The notes: generated from the sequence alone by a model not told the origin. DNA of 64,000 nt from Linyphia triangularis (GCA_963978545.1 OZ021727.1:51162487-51226486), one strand, 5' to 3'. Shown: positions 25,353 through 39,117, counted from the stretch's first letter. Program-made: numbers and translations.

Positions 25353-27363
25353 CTAAAAAAAAACAACTATATTTTTATTAATTTCCCCCCTCCCAGCATA
25401 TTTTTATAAAAAAAATCTTTCGGGAATTAAGAAGATTTTAAATTTTTTTTTTATTTTCATAAATTAGAACAGAAGGCATAGATGGATATTCAGAAAGATT
25501 TTGATAGAGATCTTTGGATTTTTTTCACCATTGTATGGTTAGTGAGTTTTAACAAAGATTTAGAATAATCATTAATAAGAAAGATGATAAGATATCCTTC
25601 ATTGATCATGGAACTTTTAAAATCATTTTATTTATTATAGAAATCTGTAGAAACAGTGAATTCGATAACTATAGATATCGAAGTTTTATGATTTCTAAAT
25701 TTTCTTTTATAATAAAATTTTCTTTTACAGTTTTATAAACTGTATAATGGAAATATAAGTGTAAAATGGAAATTTATCAAGTTTCAACATCAAATGAGTA
25801 TTAAATGTCTTAAAAAAGAATTTCTGCAAAAAAATCTTTTATTTTAAGTTCTTACTCGGTAAGTATTTTATGCGTTTCGTATTAAGTATTAATGCAGAAT
25901 TAAATTTTTTATAAGTGCGAAAATATTCAAGAAAGCTATGTCTTAAAATAAGAAAAAGATCTTGAATGCAATGCATCTTTAAAAAATGTTTAATACTTCC
26001 ATTTAAAAATAAGTTTTTTTTTACAAATAATAGTTTTAAAATTTTTATACAATGTATCGAATTTTAAGAAGACATTTAATTAGGATAATTCATAGCAGGG
26101 CAGCATACAATCAATGCAATCTCCATTGGAAGTAATAAATGAATCCTCTTGAGAATATTAGAAGTAATGCAGAAAAAACAACAATTCACACTTTTGTTGA
26201 TAAGTGCCTTTTCCTTTTAAATATATGCTTTTCGATTTATGTACCATAATAAAAATAATAATAGAACCAATAATTTTATTAATGATTTGCTTTTAAGGAT
26301 TGTTGAACTTTGAGCAGTATCATAAAACAGTATATTTTTGTTATTAATTGTGAGATCAGATTTAACCATAAAATACATGAAACATAATTTTTATTAATAT
26401 TTATGTCCTTAATGCAAATAATAGAAAATAAAATTAAAAAATATTTACTAAACAAAATGTTGTAGAATATTTTTTATTAAATCGTATACATTATAAAAAA
26501 ATTGATCATTATTATAAAATACTAAAATGCCAGCACTGTGCATTCAATACTACATTACAATCGTGGCATTTATCAAACATATGTTAGATGATTAAAGAAA
26601 AAAAGCTTAATTGTGAATTTCACTAAGTTGCTTTTCCTACATGTTACCATTATTGTTCATAATGTCTACATACTAATTGAGTATTTTATTGGTATGTCTT
26701 TAATTACATAGAATTTATATAGAAGAACAATTCCGCTCAAATTAAAAGCCCTTTAGGTTAAATTTTACACAATCCAACTAATATTATTCAGAACTTCAAA
26801 CTGATATACAATAACAGTTATAATTTTGTCGGAAATAATTGAAAATTGACATTTGGTCAAAATTTTTGATGCATCCCTCTGAATTTTAATATGGGAAATT
26901 GTTTGAAGAGACATTTCATTTGATGTTTCGCGGTTATGGTTACGCCTGGTGATGATGGATATGCCTATTGGATATGCTTCCCTCCACATACATATAGTGT
27001 ATAAGTTAAAAACAGCCGATTTGTATTTGACTATAAATCAAACGTGTTTTTTGTTGTTGACAAAATGGAATACTCATAGGTTTAGTTATAAAGTATAACC
27101 TCAGAAACTTGTAGTTTCTTGACAACATTAAATTTACATTTTTTTTTTTTCGGCGAAAATCCTTATCGCCAATGCTCAAGCTTTTTTAAATAAAAATTTT
27201 ACACAATATTTCTATGAAAATTTTAAATGATCCATTAAAAATATCATTATATTAGATTTTATGCCAATGAAAATGGTTCTATTCTTATTAAACTCTCTAG
27301 AGCAAGTACTGGATCTTAAACGCTTACAATTAAGTACCTTCATTTAAGTTCTTTACAGGGTTG

Positions 27364-27401
<38 letters not shown>

Positions 27402-28077
27402 TTGAGCACAATTTAACACACATATTAAATACCTTTCATGGTTTACTGGAATTTTAATTTCTTATTGGAGGCTATTATGTTTAAAATTCCTCATAAACAT
27501 CTTAAGAACTTATGAGAAAGTTTCAAGATAGTAAAAAAAGGTTTTTGTTGCAATCATTTTAATGGAAGGTAATGCTTTCTAATTGGCTTTCATTAAGATC
27601 CTATTTTAAAACAATGCTTTAACTTTGTTTAATTAATATTTTTGGATTCAACTAAAAACATTGTATTTTCAGCAATGTAATAATAAATTAAAAAATTAAT
27701 GAATTTTTTAATTGCAACTTCTTACATCATCTCTTATAATCTTTTTTTTTAGAAAAGTTTAAAAGTGTTTTTATTTGAAACTATTAAGTTTTGTATTGAT
27801 AGGTTATGAGCAAGTGAAAAAATACTTGAGTTGAAGAAAATTAATACATTGAATAAAGTTAAAATCGCTTTCAGTTAAGTTTCGTGTTTAAAAAATCATG
27901 ATAATTAACATTAATTAATTAATAAATAAATAAAAATGTGTTAACTAATTCAACAATGCGTTAACAGTTTTTATTAAAAATGATCAATTTAAAGATTTAA
28001 AGTTCATTAAGTGATTATTTCCATTAAAGTTGTATATATATAAAAAAAAAATTAATTATTAAAAATGTCATATTTTT

Positions 28078-28121
<44 letters not shown>

Positions 28122-29866
28122 AAAGCATTTATTTGGAATGTGACTAAATTTCAGCTGCGAATTTACATTTACAACAAGTAATAAAAATATGTAGATACTA
28201 ATATAAAAAGTGGAGGAGTATCTTTAAAGAAGTAATAAGAAGTATTACCGCATTGCAATATCTTAAAAATTATTTGCACTATTTGGTAACATTACAGCAG
28301 CAAGATTTTCCTCTTACTCAAAACTAATCAAAACTTATTTATGCAATTTTTAATTTTGTGTTATACTTCATGCATGAAAAAAATTATTTGCTATTGCTAT
28401 CTTTTAAAAATTAGTTTTAGTATAAAAAAAAATCCCCAAATTAACTTGTTTGGTGTTATTTGGTACTTTGCGGTTTAAAAACTGTTAATGCACTCTATCC
28501 CTCCATATTATACAAAGGGAAATTGTATAAATATATATTTTTCCTATACTGTTAAGATTTTTAATACAATTTTTCTCTATTTATGTTTACTACTAACTCA
28601 CATACAACATGGATTTTTTTATTACAATGTTCATTTGCATTATATTTATGTTTCATTTGAAAATAATATGAATAAAAGTTTTTTATTGCAATGCTCTAGT
28701 TACCATGAAGTTAGATGTTGAATGTTGAGTTTTTCATTCTAAATAATAGTTATTTAAAAGAAGATTGAAAAACAGTTTTAATTTTTCAATCATACATAAT
28801 GCAAACTTATTCTCAGTTGTGAAGTTTATTACACATTTCAATCTTCGGTTTTTAATCTTCTGTAATTGCAAACTGACTTCTTTTTAATTAAAATTTGTGC
28901 TTGTTAAATCTGAATTCTATTATGTTTCATAATTAGGCCCATTGAACTCTGACACTTTCTGAGGAAAAGTAAGCAATTTGATTAAAATAATTTTGACCTT
29001 TAAAGAGAGCTTTTTCAATCAACTTCTCTTGTGTTTCTACGTTAATTAAAATTTGCGTTCCCTTCCAAGTTGTATTTCCTTGTGCTATAGCATGTCAGAT
29101 TACATATTATCGTAGACAATTAGTTTTTTAATGAGTTTTACAGTGTTTTTCATCATTTAAGTTGGTAATTATTTCCGTATAGGATAAAGAAAAATTTCAC
29201 ACAAACAACCTAAATTATTTTTCAATTTTAGGTTTTTTTTTTTTATACTTTCTAAGTCTATCTAGAAATTCGTTTTTAAAATTTAGAGTTTTTATGCGTT
29301 CTTAATTATTTATGGGTTAAAAACAATGGAAAGTCAAGAAAACACGTTTTTAGTTTAATTTAAACGACATTGCTAAGCCTGAGTTTTGAAGTCTTCGGTT
29401 AATTAAATTTTCAAGTTTGCAGCTGGAGCGAATATATAAAGACATTTTGTTTTTTTCTTATTAAGAAATGTAAATTTTTTTTTTTTAATGTCTGTTCATT
29501 GTTTCTTTGTTTTATTAGCATTTATATTTCATTAAATTAAAACAATGCTTTATAAATAGAAACATAATAACCCACGGTTTTGTTCAGTAACTGAAAGTGA
29601 CCTTGGAACATAATTTATATAAAATAATTACGACGCTAGTTTTTATTTTAAAACTACAGTTAATTGCTTAAACCTTAAAAAAACATTTCGATATAAATTT
29701 TTTTTTTTACTGTTATCATTTATTATGTTCTGTTATAACAGAAGATTTATGAGCATTTTGAAAACAAAATCTTTCGCAAATATAAATTCCACTATAATAA
29801 TAGTACACTAAGCATTCATTAATTGTTTAAGCTTTTATGACTTATTTTATAATTAAACTAGGGGTG
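25346..29866. other. Long AT-rich stretch, no gene recognised
   Basis: Extremely AT-rich with only chance ORFs. It includes A runs of 34 nt (27,364-27,397) and 36 nt (28,083-28,118). I see no repeat family shared with the rest of the window. Confidence 0.55.
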
Positions 29867-30188
29867 TGGAACATCGCACAATTTTCAATTACTATAATAT
29901 TGGTCATTGCATTAAAATTTGATATGGGGTTATTTACCGTTATCATATTTTCACGTATTTAACTAAAAATATTTCTGGCAATAATTTTTACCAGAGCAAA
30001 AAAACCCTGTCAAAATGTTAAAATTGGCTATGTTATTCGATAGACATTACATTGTCCTTTCTTGTGAGTTAAACGGAAAGAAATCAATCGTTGATAGGTC
30101 TCAAGAGCTGAGAGCTCTGTGTTAAAGGCACAAATTTTTTCAACGTTTTACTCTTTTATTGCATTTCTACGGTAATTTCGGAGGTGGG
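29867..30188 (+). repeat. Family A copy 3, cut short at the Tc1/mariner-like element
   Basis: It starts 'ctaggggtgtggaacatcgc' and follows the family order through 'attcgatagacattacattg' and 'gagctctgtgttaaag' to 'aatttcggaggtggg'. There it meets the TA that flanks the 30,191-31,814 element. The rest of family A is not seen on the far side, so the distal part was lost or is unrecognisable. Confidence 0.7.
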
Positions 30189-30190
30189 TA

Positions 30191-31814
30191 CAGTAAGCAA
30201 AAAAAAAAAAAAAAAAAAAAAAAAACTTAGAATGATGATTATAACTTGTATTGTAACTGATGAAGCAAAAAATATAAATTTCGTTGTAATCGGTGGAAGA
30301 TTTTTAATAATTGCATATTATTCTTTTTTTTTTTTTGTCATCTGTATATTGGAACTAAACAAAATTTAAAAATGTTCAATGACAACCTTTAACATCAAAA
30401 ATGGCGAAATGCTATAAATTTCATAACTTTACAAAGAGCGGTTGGTAATTTAAATGATGACTAGGAATGGCAAATTTAAAAGAATTTGTTTTGTCATAAT
30501 TTGTTAAATAATTAAAATATTCTAGTGAATTTTGTTTGATACGATAATTTCTTTAAGGTCAAACATAAATAGCATGCAACCTGAGCAACCTGAATTATTA
30601 ATTAACAATTTTTTTTTTTAAATAAGAATTTGAAAATATTTATTTTTGCTTTCATTAGATTTATCATGGTCGAAAACGTCCCAGAATTTTTTTTCCATTT
30701 TGACGTTAGGTTTTCAAAATTTTGATAAAAATATAAAAAAGCCTGCTTTTAGGTTAAAGTTTAATTGAAATAAAATTTTTTTTAAGTATAAATATTTTAA
30801 GTATTTATCTTTTCAAAATTTTAGAAACATAGATGGTAAACTTTTATATTCTTCACTCAGAAATGGATAAATGTGAAATACATTTTACAACTCAGAAGTT
30901 TTGTTAAGTGTGCATCAAATTCTTTTCTAAGCTCGATCCAGTGATCAAGCCAAACTCTGGATCATACGAAAAATACGCTCCTAGTATGTGAGACGACTCA
31001 GGTTCAATTATTGGCTTCGGCGCTACATATATTCTTCAAACTTTATTCGTATGCAATGTTTTATTACGTTTAAAATATACAGTATACTAGATTACATTTG
31101 GGTTAAGTTTTTTGGGTTAAATGAGCTTTATTAATTCAATAAAATTTTTTAATCATTTCTTCCTTAGATTAGTGAAACATATACGAAATAAGAGAGATCT
31201 AATTAGTCTCAAGTTATTTTTATTAATTTCAATAGAGCCATAACGTAACAATTTTAAATTTGTAAATTTTATTATCAATACTAATATACGTTAACTTTTG
31301 TTTCAGACAATAGTTGGATTGCATATAAACTTGGTCCATTTTCGACACTTTTCCTAATTATGTTATATTAAAATTCATTTCTGATTGAGTTAGTTTACTA
31401 ATTTTGTATTAACTTCTCGTTAAACATATTTAATTTCCAAGTAAGTTTAGACTAATACCTCTGAAACTTCCTGATAGAAGTATCTGTTCACTTGTTTTGA
31501 TGCGGGGTATCTTAAAATTACGCTTCTTAATATTAATATCTTTCTCAGCTCATAAGGAGAGGTTTTTAACATATCAAACGGACATTTTATACTTCAAGTA
31601 ACAAACTATTCTAGATCGAATGAAAAGGTACAAAAAAAAAATAGTGGTTGATTTTGAACTTTTCAGTTAGAGTTCAATTTAGCTAGTAAACAGCTTCCCA
31701 AATTTTTTTTGCACCAGGTATATACAGAATCGTAACTTTGTTGTGAACCGCAACATTCTACGACTTTTATAACTGAAGATATAGCAATCATTCTGATTTT
31801 TTTTTTGCGTACTC
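30191..31814 (+). mobile_element. Tc1/mariner-like non-autonomous element, copy 2
   Basis: The boundaries are TA|CAGTAAGCAAAA on the left and TTTTGCGTACTC|TA on the right. The inverted repeats continue inward as 'tcagaatgattgctatatct' and its diverged left counterpart. Several interior blocks match copy 1 in order: 'tttttaataattgcata', 'tttgctttcattagattta', a block near 31,600 with 'tctagatcgaatgaaa', and the right end. It is older than copy 1 or from a diverged subfamily. The left repeat holds an A run at 30,199-30,225. No transposase ORF. Confidence 0.65.
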
Positions 31815-32504
31815 TAATTTGTACCATTCTTTATTCATCCACAACGTATAAATTCATATTTGAGTATGAGACAACTTATAGTTTATAAGATACCAGAGCA
31901 ACTCACAAAACTTTCTGAAGTCCTTTTGCTTCCGACTTTCGACGTTCGCTCATCTTTTTCAGATCTCCATCTGAATCAAATATTTTATTAGTTAAATAAA
32001 TTTAAGCAGACTCAAGAGAGAAATGTATTTTGAAATGTGAAATATGAATATTTAACTATTGTTGCAACCAATAGGATGGTAGAGAGTGTTTCTTATGAAG
32101 TTGTAGAGTGTTCAAGGTTTAAGTTTACCTGCGCAAGGGCAACACGAATGACATATTGCGCATAGTAGAGTGTTCAAGCATTTATACAACTGAAAGATCA
32201 CACTGAAAAAGAAATGTAAGAAAATAGAATAAAAAAAGAATCTGCTTTACATATATAGAGTTTATAATTAGGTGGTTTTACTAAATGAGCCAATCTTCGA
32301 AAGAAATTGTCTTTTTATGACGTTAAAATTTTGAGTTGCAACATAATTTTGGAATTGTAATATATTAAAAAAAAATTTTACTTAACTGAAGAACTAATAC
32401 TTCTTTAACTTTATTTAAATTTGTCATGAATTAGTTTATAACAAATTTTTTAGAAATGATTTATTTCCAGAGTCTTGACTCGTTGTTAGTAACTGCAATT
32501 TAGA
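31815..32504. other. AT-rich spacer, nothing recognised
   Basis: No supported gene or repeat. Confidence 0.5.
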
Positions 32505-32664
32505 CTACCTGATGGCTGTGTGATTATCGCTGTGGTCTCGCATGTCAAAGGTACCGAGTTCGGCATGAGAGTTCGTTGTGGTTCGGAATCCATGTTAAGC
32601 TGTAGGTACCGGCCTGATAAGACGTCATTGTACTTAAAAATAAACGTTGAACATACAAACCAAC
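32505..32664 (+). mobile_element. tRNA-derived SINE family 1, copy 2
   Basis: It begins 'gatggctgtgtgattatcgc' and shares 'gtcaaaggtacc', 'ggttcggaatccatgttaa' and 'acatacaaacca' with the 18.5 kb copy, in the same order and strand. The divergence is about 20-25% by eye, so both are old insertions. Confidence 0.7.
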
Positions 32665-33779
32665 TAATTAGCTATAATTTAACATTCATCATTTAAACTT
32701 TGTAATAACATTTTCCATTAAGGTATGGAATTTCTATAATTAGAAATATAAACAAAACTATACTGTAGTTAAGTTAAAATAATACATTAATTGAATATTT
32801 ACATCTTTTGAATAATTATGTTTTTAAGGCTATTTTTGTATTGTGAAATTATTTATTGTATTTGAATTTTTTTTGGAAATCTAAAAGAAATATTCTACAT
32901 TATACTGATTAGTGTAGAATTGGGTGCAAGGAACAGCAGAATCTGGTATCTTGTTTCGTTACTTTTCAAGTTTTTCGCCAAACATATTTTTAAATAATTA
33001 GTCGCTTAGTGATATACTGTCAATTATCTCCTCAAAGTGAGTTTGAACAACACAGTGGAAGTTAATAATTTTACAATATTAATATGTTATATTTCTTTTA
33101 ATTTTTAAAATTTTTAAATATCTCGTCATATTATAAAATATTACTTAACACAAATAATATAAAATACTATACTTATTATATAATTAATGTATTTTAAAAA
33201 TTACTTATGATAAAAATAACTTATTATAAAATAACTAGCTATGAAATAATTTTTATTATAAAAATTGTTTATCATAAAAATAAGTTATTTTTATAATTTT
33301 TTTTCTCTTTTTATAAAAGATATGTTAATTATGATAAAAAATAAGCTATTATAAAAACGTACTTTTTAAAGGAGAGATGTTTGGAGTTTGATTTATATGT
33401 AAGACTATCAGTTGAATGTTAAATGTATGTAATCAATGTTCTTAGTTACAATAACGTTGAAAAAAATCTAATTTACACAAAAAATCACTTGATATTGTAA
33501 CAGATTATAGACGATAAAGTACGTTGAAGTAAATTATTTAAAACTATCGATTGACACTGTCAATTTTTCTCAAATGAAACTGCATTGTGATTACAGAAAA
33601 TTCCTAAGATCCTTGGTGAAAATAAAGAAAATGTACAGAGGTAAAAAATTTAAACCCCCTCAATAAAGTTAAAGGGAAGTGTTTTCAGTTATGGTAAAAT
33701 GTTACATTTCTGGGCTTGACTTCTGAAGAATTATTATTCGAGTTTCAGTAGATAAGGCCATAAAACTTTATACTCATAC

Positions 33780-33814
<35 letters not shown>

Positions 33815-34877
33815 GCTCCCATCGTATCTCAAAAGAAAAATGATCTCAACTCTGCATTCGTTTATGGTTTGGTGGTATGTGATAGGAAAGCGTTGCATGT
33901 TTTTTTTTGTTTTTTTTTCAATTAATCAAACATAAAAAATGCGCTATTTAAAATATTTGCATCCATTCCGGGAAAGTTATATTAATATATTTGTTTAATA
34001 TATTTTTTATGCACCAATGAGTTAGTTATTTAGTTGAAAACTGTTTAAAATGTAGAAGACATTTCGTGAGTTCTTTTTATATATGTTACAAAAAGTAATA
34101 TACAGGGTTGTTGAAAATGATTGCGCTGATTATAGATGGAAATTACTGTTTTATGAACAATGATATAAAGACAGAAATATACTGTTTACAATTAATTCAG
34201 TATGTAAATCAGTTTTAAGGTGTTTTTTTTCTACTCTTCTGTGCAATTGTATCATTGTTCATTAAACAGTAATAGCTGTTTGTAATTAGAACAATTATTT
34301 TGAACTCTTTTGTACTTGAAATAGCTAAATATGTTTTTATTACGCTTTTAGTGAGTTGTAATATGTAGAAAACTAAATTTGTATTATATTAGCAATGTCT
34401 TGAAATTCTTACTGCTTACAAAGCTTTTAATTGAAGAGTAGATGTTTGTTAAACATGCATGCAGCTCTATGTGAGTATAAGCTAAATCATGTTTTAAATA
34501 AAATGAATATAATTAATTAGATATTATTGCACATATCATAATTGATGTATCAAAGAACTTTTATACATAAAAAAAAAAAGAAAAGTAAACTTATAAATGC
34601 CATTGTTTATTTAGGTATTGTAGTCATACATGCCTGTAGCGCTATAAGTAGTAAGTTAAATATTTTCTTCAATAACAATAGATATTATTACACATTGTGT
34701 AATTGATGTTTATAAGAACTTAATAAAGTAGCCTTAGTGATGGCTTTGTTTTAAGTTGATAATGACATTGTGATATATTAAAGACTATTTAAAGAAATAT
34801 AGAGAACGAATTGTCTAGAAAAGATCAGTGGTTAATAATGAATAAGAACAGTGTAATAAAGAGCGATGCTTTTTATT
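32665..34877. other. AT-rich spacer with irregular short inverted repeats
   Basis: No gene. The stretch 33,090-33,360 alternates 'ttattataaaataa' and 'aaaataagttattttt'-like words and could fold into many short hairpins. An A run lies at 33,785-33,811. Confidence 0.5.
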
Positions 34878-35308
34878 TTCAATAACCTATATGTTAACAT
34901 AAGATAATGAAAGTATTGTATTTAGTCAAAAAAATTGTGTTCGCATTTCTACACGTTGTGGAACACACTGAGTTCAAAATAGCTATAAAAAAAAAAGATT
35001 GTGTGTCTGTCCGTGATCAGTTCCCAAACGGATTGAGTAACAATGTTCAATTTTCATATACGGTTAGTAGTAGACCTGTCATTAAGATTTCAGTCAAAAT
35101 TGCATATGCGTATAAGGTAACTGTCATTGGAGGGGAAAAAAAGGGGGGGGAGGGAAACGAAACAAACATACACACGTTTTTCTTTCGATTGTTAAAAAAC
35201 GACTTTAACGATTTTAATCAAAATCGCTTTAGTAATAGACCTTTAAGATGCTTTAAACATCCCTACATCCAAAATTCCTATAGGAATCTGAGAATGGCGT
35301 AAAAATTG

Positions 35309-35340
<32 letters not shown>

Positions 35341-35643
35341 TTTTGCAAAATTCTCTTCCCTTAATGATAATGATTAATGTCTATAAATGATTCCATCTCC
35401 TCTGCTTCACTTTCAAGAAAAGAATATATATCATTCGAAACACACATTCCCAATCTTCCCATTTTGGTATTTTTTTCGCCAAACTAAAATTATTCCCAAA
35501 AATATCATCAAACTAGTCATTTTTTTAAATTAATGGAAATATGAAAATACGGAAGCAGTAAATTACACCAATCCATGGCAAATTTTAATGCAATGACCAG
35601 CATTAAGTGTAACTGAAAGTTGTACGATGTTCCACACGCCTAG
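34878..35643 (-). repeat. Dispersed repeat family A, copy 4
   Basis: It begins (on plus) 'tcaataacctatatgttaac' and ends 'gttccacacgcctag'. The shared internal blocks are 'gattgtgtgtctgtccgtga', 'gcatatgcgtataaggtaac', 'cgattttaatcaaaatcgct' and 'gatgctttaaacatccc'. A 131-codon plus-strand ORF across its first half is not conserved in other copies and is treated as chance. An A run lies at 35,309-35,338. Confidence 0.7.
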
Positions 35644-35655
35644 TTTTTTTTTTTT

Positions 35656-36055
35656 TCAATTACTCATACGGTAACATAAGTTTACGAAAGTATCCAATTC
35701 AGTAAAAAAAATTGCGATTTTGTTGTTGTTGTTCTTGTTGCACTTCTACACGTTTTGGAACACTTTGAGTAAAGAAACGCGGTATAGAAAATAACTCTCT
35801 GTAAGTGGATTGCAGTTAGCATAAATCCCGAGCGTATTCATCTACCATGTTCATTTTTCCTACTCGGGTCAATGGTGGCCATGGGACCTTCATTAAAGTT
35901 TTCATTAGAAAAACGCAGGTGCATAAAGTAGCTGATATTGCATTTTTTTTGTTTTTCTCAATTGCCCCCCAAAATGGCGATTTTGATCGAAATAGGTGTG
36001 GCAATGTCTTTTAAGGTATTCCAAAGACCCTCAGGTCCAGAAAAAATTCTTTAAA
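35656..36055 (-). repeat. Family A copy 5, truncated, directly abutting copy 4
   Basis: It starts 'tcaattactcatacggtaac' only about 12 T residues after the end of copy 4. It continues with 'acacgttttggaacac', 'tcaatggtggccatgggacc' and 'gcgattttgatcgaaatagg', then fades after 'aaggtattccaaagaccc'. The two copies are head-to-tail in the same orientation. Confidence 0.65.
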
Positions 36056-36623
36056 GAGCAAAAGTTGAAAAAAGAACGTCTTTAAGATAGAGTTCTCTCA
36101 CCTTGAACATTACCTATTAACGCTACTCTTCCTTATCTAAATTATTAAATTACTTCCTGATTATCTAAATTACAATATTACTAGGAAAGGTAATACATAA
36201 AATTAAGACTATGGCTCGTGTGTATTCAAGCAAATGAATCTCTATGGAGATCTCTCTTATATTTGACTACTGATAAATTTACAACGCTCGTCCCATTTAC
36301 TAAGGGAAACAACAACGATCTTTTGTTTGTTTAGAAATCGATTAGCCTGATTATGTCTTGTGGTGATGTTTACTTTCAGATTGAAGATCAGGAGAAAAAT
36401 ATCTCATTCGAAATAATAAATGATATTATTATTATTATTCTTAAGAGTTGTGACTTCGTTTTTCAAAATCGATTGAAAATGTGTTTATTTTAATAACTCG
36501 GTACAAGCTTTGCTGGGTTTGAAAACTCTTCGAAGAACTTTAAAATGTTTATTATTTTTTGTGGAATATCTGTAATACTGTATCTTTTATTTATTAGGGT
36601 ACGACGAAAGACGTTTTATTATT
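36056..36623. other. Spacer, nothing recognised
   Basis: No supported gene or repeat. Confidence 0.5.
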
Positions 36624-37377
36624 GTTTCAAATTCTAATAGCGAGGAAAAGTTTCGATTTGACTCCAAATGAAAGAAATATTATTTTTTATTTTTTTTCGA
36701 TTACATCTTCCATTCATGCATCTTAGTTGAGAAATTCGTTATAAGTGATGAAAATTGCTTAATTTTCGAAATATTTAAGCCTAAGTAAAATGGTTTTTCA
36801 AGTTCTAATAGTGTGGTATTAAAACTATAAACTAAAACAAGAGTTCAAATCTGTAAAAATATTGTGAAAATGTTGGTATTAACATCATGTGCAATGAGAC
36901 CATAAAAAACCATTTTTCAAGAAAAAAAAAGCTAAAATGGCGAAATTTGTGGGAAATAATAATCGATCATTCCAAATTGTTTGACTAAACTTGTGACTTA
37001 TATTATTAATATATTTTCGGGAGTAGTCGTCATAACATAATATTTCATTTGTAAGAGGCATATCTATCTTTATTACAACAGAATTAAAAAAATAATATAT
37101 TAATGTTAGATTAGAATTTACATGAGATTTTCAGAAACTAATCATTACCAAGATTTTTGAGAGAAGCTTGGCATAATATTTTTAGACTTCAGGGTAGATT
37201 TTATTTTGCCATCTCTTGATTCAGTGCCGCATATTCTGGCACGGGAAGGAGTCAGATTCCATCCAGGTTTTTTACCAGAACCAACCTCCCCCCCCCCCTC
37301 GAATTTCTCCATCGGCGATCCTTCTGAGAGTGGGGTGGATATGAAATGTTAAACGAGCCCCAGTCAATTATTTCGAA
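36624..37377 (-). pseudogene. Pseudogene of an uncharacterised family, left arm of inverted pair
   Basis: On the minus strand a frame starting near 37,377 reads FEIIDWGSFNISYPP. After frame breaks and an apparent deletion of about 30 codons, another frame reads CGTESRDGKIKSTLKSKNIM at about 37,170-37,240. The right arm encodes matching segments, so these are relics of one protein. The combination of an IDW segment and a VCG.ESRDG segment recalls an uncharacterised protein family that I remember from spider and other animal genomes. That identification is from memory and unverified. Homology between the arms continues about 550 bases past the coding part. Confidence 0.55.
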
Positions 37378-37996
37378 TATTTGTTTGTTTGAAAATTCAG
37401 ACATGGAACCTTAAAGTATCTGACTGCAGTCTTGAGTGAGAGATTGCTTTTCCTGGCTTTCAAATTTATTTTAAGCCTGTGTTCTCGTACATAGGGTTTA
37501 TCATCTTCGATCTTTTAGAGAAGCAAATTCTAGGGATGGACAAAAAAAGTATTCATTTCAATGACGGAGTCAATTATATCATTAAGCTCATAACTCATGT
37601 GACGAGAAGTTACAATCCCTTTTAGCAAGTTATGAGAGCCTTGAGTGAATCCGCTTTCTTTTTCTTTATATAAAATCATAGTGGCATGTAACATTTCAAG
37701 ATGAAATGAACGATTTCTTCGAGTTTAAATGAAGGATTTTGTGCGTTAATGTACTGATGAAGGATTCTGTTGGTTCTGGTCAACCATCATGCATGGGAAA
37801 GTGGGCCTGCAACACGAATCGACTTATCTTTTGACAATTACTATCTTTTAAGGTAAGCAATATGTCGAGAAGGTATTGGTCGTCTTACTGAGGTTTTTGT
37901 CCATTTCTGGTATTTCGCATTTAATTCTCTTGAAATCTACCACGAGAAGATTTCAAAAGATATATTGGTTCGCGATCAAGAACCATTTATCAATAT
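37378..37996. other. Centre of the inverted pseudogene pair
   Basis: About 620 bases between the recognisable arms. It is moderately GC-rich, with a C run near 37,290 just outside. Weak arm-to-arm resemblance may continue inward, but I could not place a symmetric centre. Confidence 0.4.
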
Positions 37997-38782
37997 TTCG
38001 AAATGATTGACTGGAATTCAGTAAACATTTCATCTGCACCATCCCTCACAGGGATCGCAGATGAAGAAATTCGGGGTTTTATTCGCTCTAATGAAAAACC
38101 TGGATGAAATCTGGACGCCTTCCCGTGCTACACTCAAGCAGTTATTGAAAGAGGCGTCATATTGGTGACATTGGCAGCAGCCAGCGTCTGCGGAGCGGAA
38201 TCAAGATATGACAAAATAAGATCTATAGTGAAGCCTAGAAATATTATGCCAAGCAATCAACTCAAAAATCTCATTACTGATTAGTTTCTGAACATCCCAT
38301 GCAATTTCTAATCTGACATCAATATATTATTTTTTAATTCTGTTGTAATAAAGATAGATGTCTTTTAGGAGTGGAATATTATGGTATGATGCCTATTCAC
38401 GAAAATCTATTAATAATATTGGTCATAAGCTTTGTCACACTAGTTGGAATGATCCATTCTGATGTTCCGCAAATTTCGTTAATTTTGCGTTTTTTCTTGA
38501 AAAATTTTATTTTATCGATTCATTGCGCGTTATGTTAGTATAAACATTTAGGCAATATTTTTACAGATTTGAACTTGTGTTGGTCTATAGATTTAATCCA
38601 GCACAATTACCACTCGAAATTACATTTTTTTTTAATAAATGATTTTAATCACCAACAGAGAATTTTAATTGAGATTTGCGAGTGGAAGACGTGATCGAAA
38701 AAATAAATAAATATAAATTGTTTCTAATTTGAAGCCAAATCGCAATTTTTTCGCACTATTAAAATTTGAAACAAAAATTGAA
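37997..38782 (+). pseudogene. Pseudogene of an uncharacterised family, right arm of inverted pair
   Basis: One plus-strand frame runs from FEMIDWNSVNISSAP (37,997) through IADEEIRGFIRSNEKPG. A single in-frame TGA at about 38,106 follows, then AFPCYTQAVIERG, ASVCGAESRYDKIRS and RNIMPS to about 38,260. The C.TQAV.ER and VCG.ESR motifs are better preserved than in the left arm. The stop replaces what I would expect to be a tryptophan codon. Arm homology continues as non-coding sequence to about 38,782. There is no start or splice context, so it is a decayed gene or part of a mobile element. Confidence 0.6.
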
Positions 38783-38893
38783 TGATTATCTTTTATTTAT
38801 CTCTTGACCACACTTCTGGTTAGTATGCTAACACAAATAGTACTTTTAGTTCTATTTTCAGAAAAAGTTGACAAAACTGTTTTCCCTCCCTAG

Positions 38894-39082
38894 TTTTCAA
38901 ATGTTATAGCACAAACTGTTCTGAATGAAATTAAAGTTCGAAAACATGTGGTTCGTCTTTCCGTAACCGCATTACAGTAGTATTCCCACAGTGGTTCCAT
39001 AGAGCAAAATGCCATTATAAATGCTACGGAAAATAGAGAAGATAGTAATGGTCCAACTTTCTTTTCTATCCATATAATCGAT
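38894..39082 (+). pseudogene. Open, coding-like segment with one stop, product unknown
   Basis: After 'ttttccctccctag' (acceptor-like) a plus frame stays open for about 28 codons (FSNVIAQTVLNEIKVRKHVV...). It then has a TAG and stays open about 34 more codons to TGA. Composition is less AT-biased than the surroundings. The minus strand is also open for 75 codons here, so neither strand is proven. I recognise no domain. Confidence 0.2.
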
Positions 39083-39117
39083 ATCGAAACACGTTGAATC
39101 GGCATTTTAAGGGGCAT

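Noticed and set aside
28083..28118. Poly(A) runs as retroposon tails
   Set aside because: Most long A runs have no recognisable retroposed body upstream and no flanking duplication, so they are listed only as homopolymers.
34907..35302. 131-codon plus-strand ORF
   Set aside because: It is inside family A and not conserved in the 13.5 or 35.7 kb copies.
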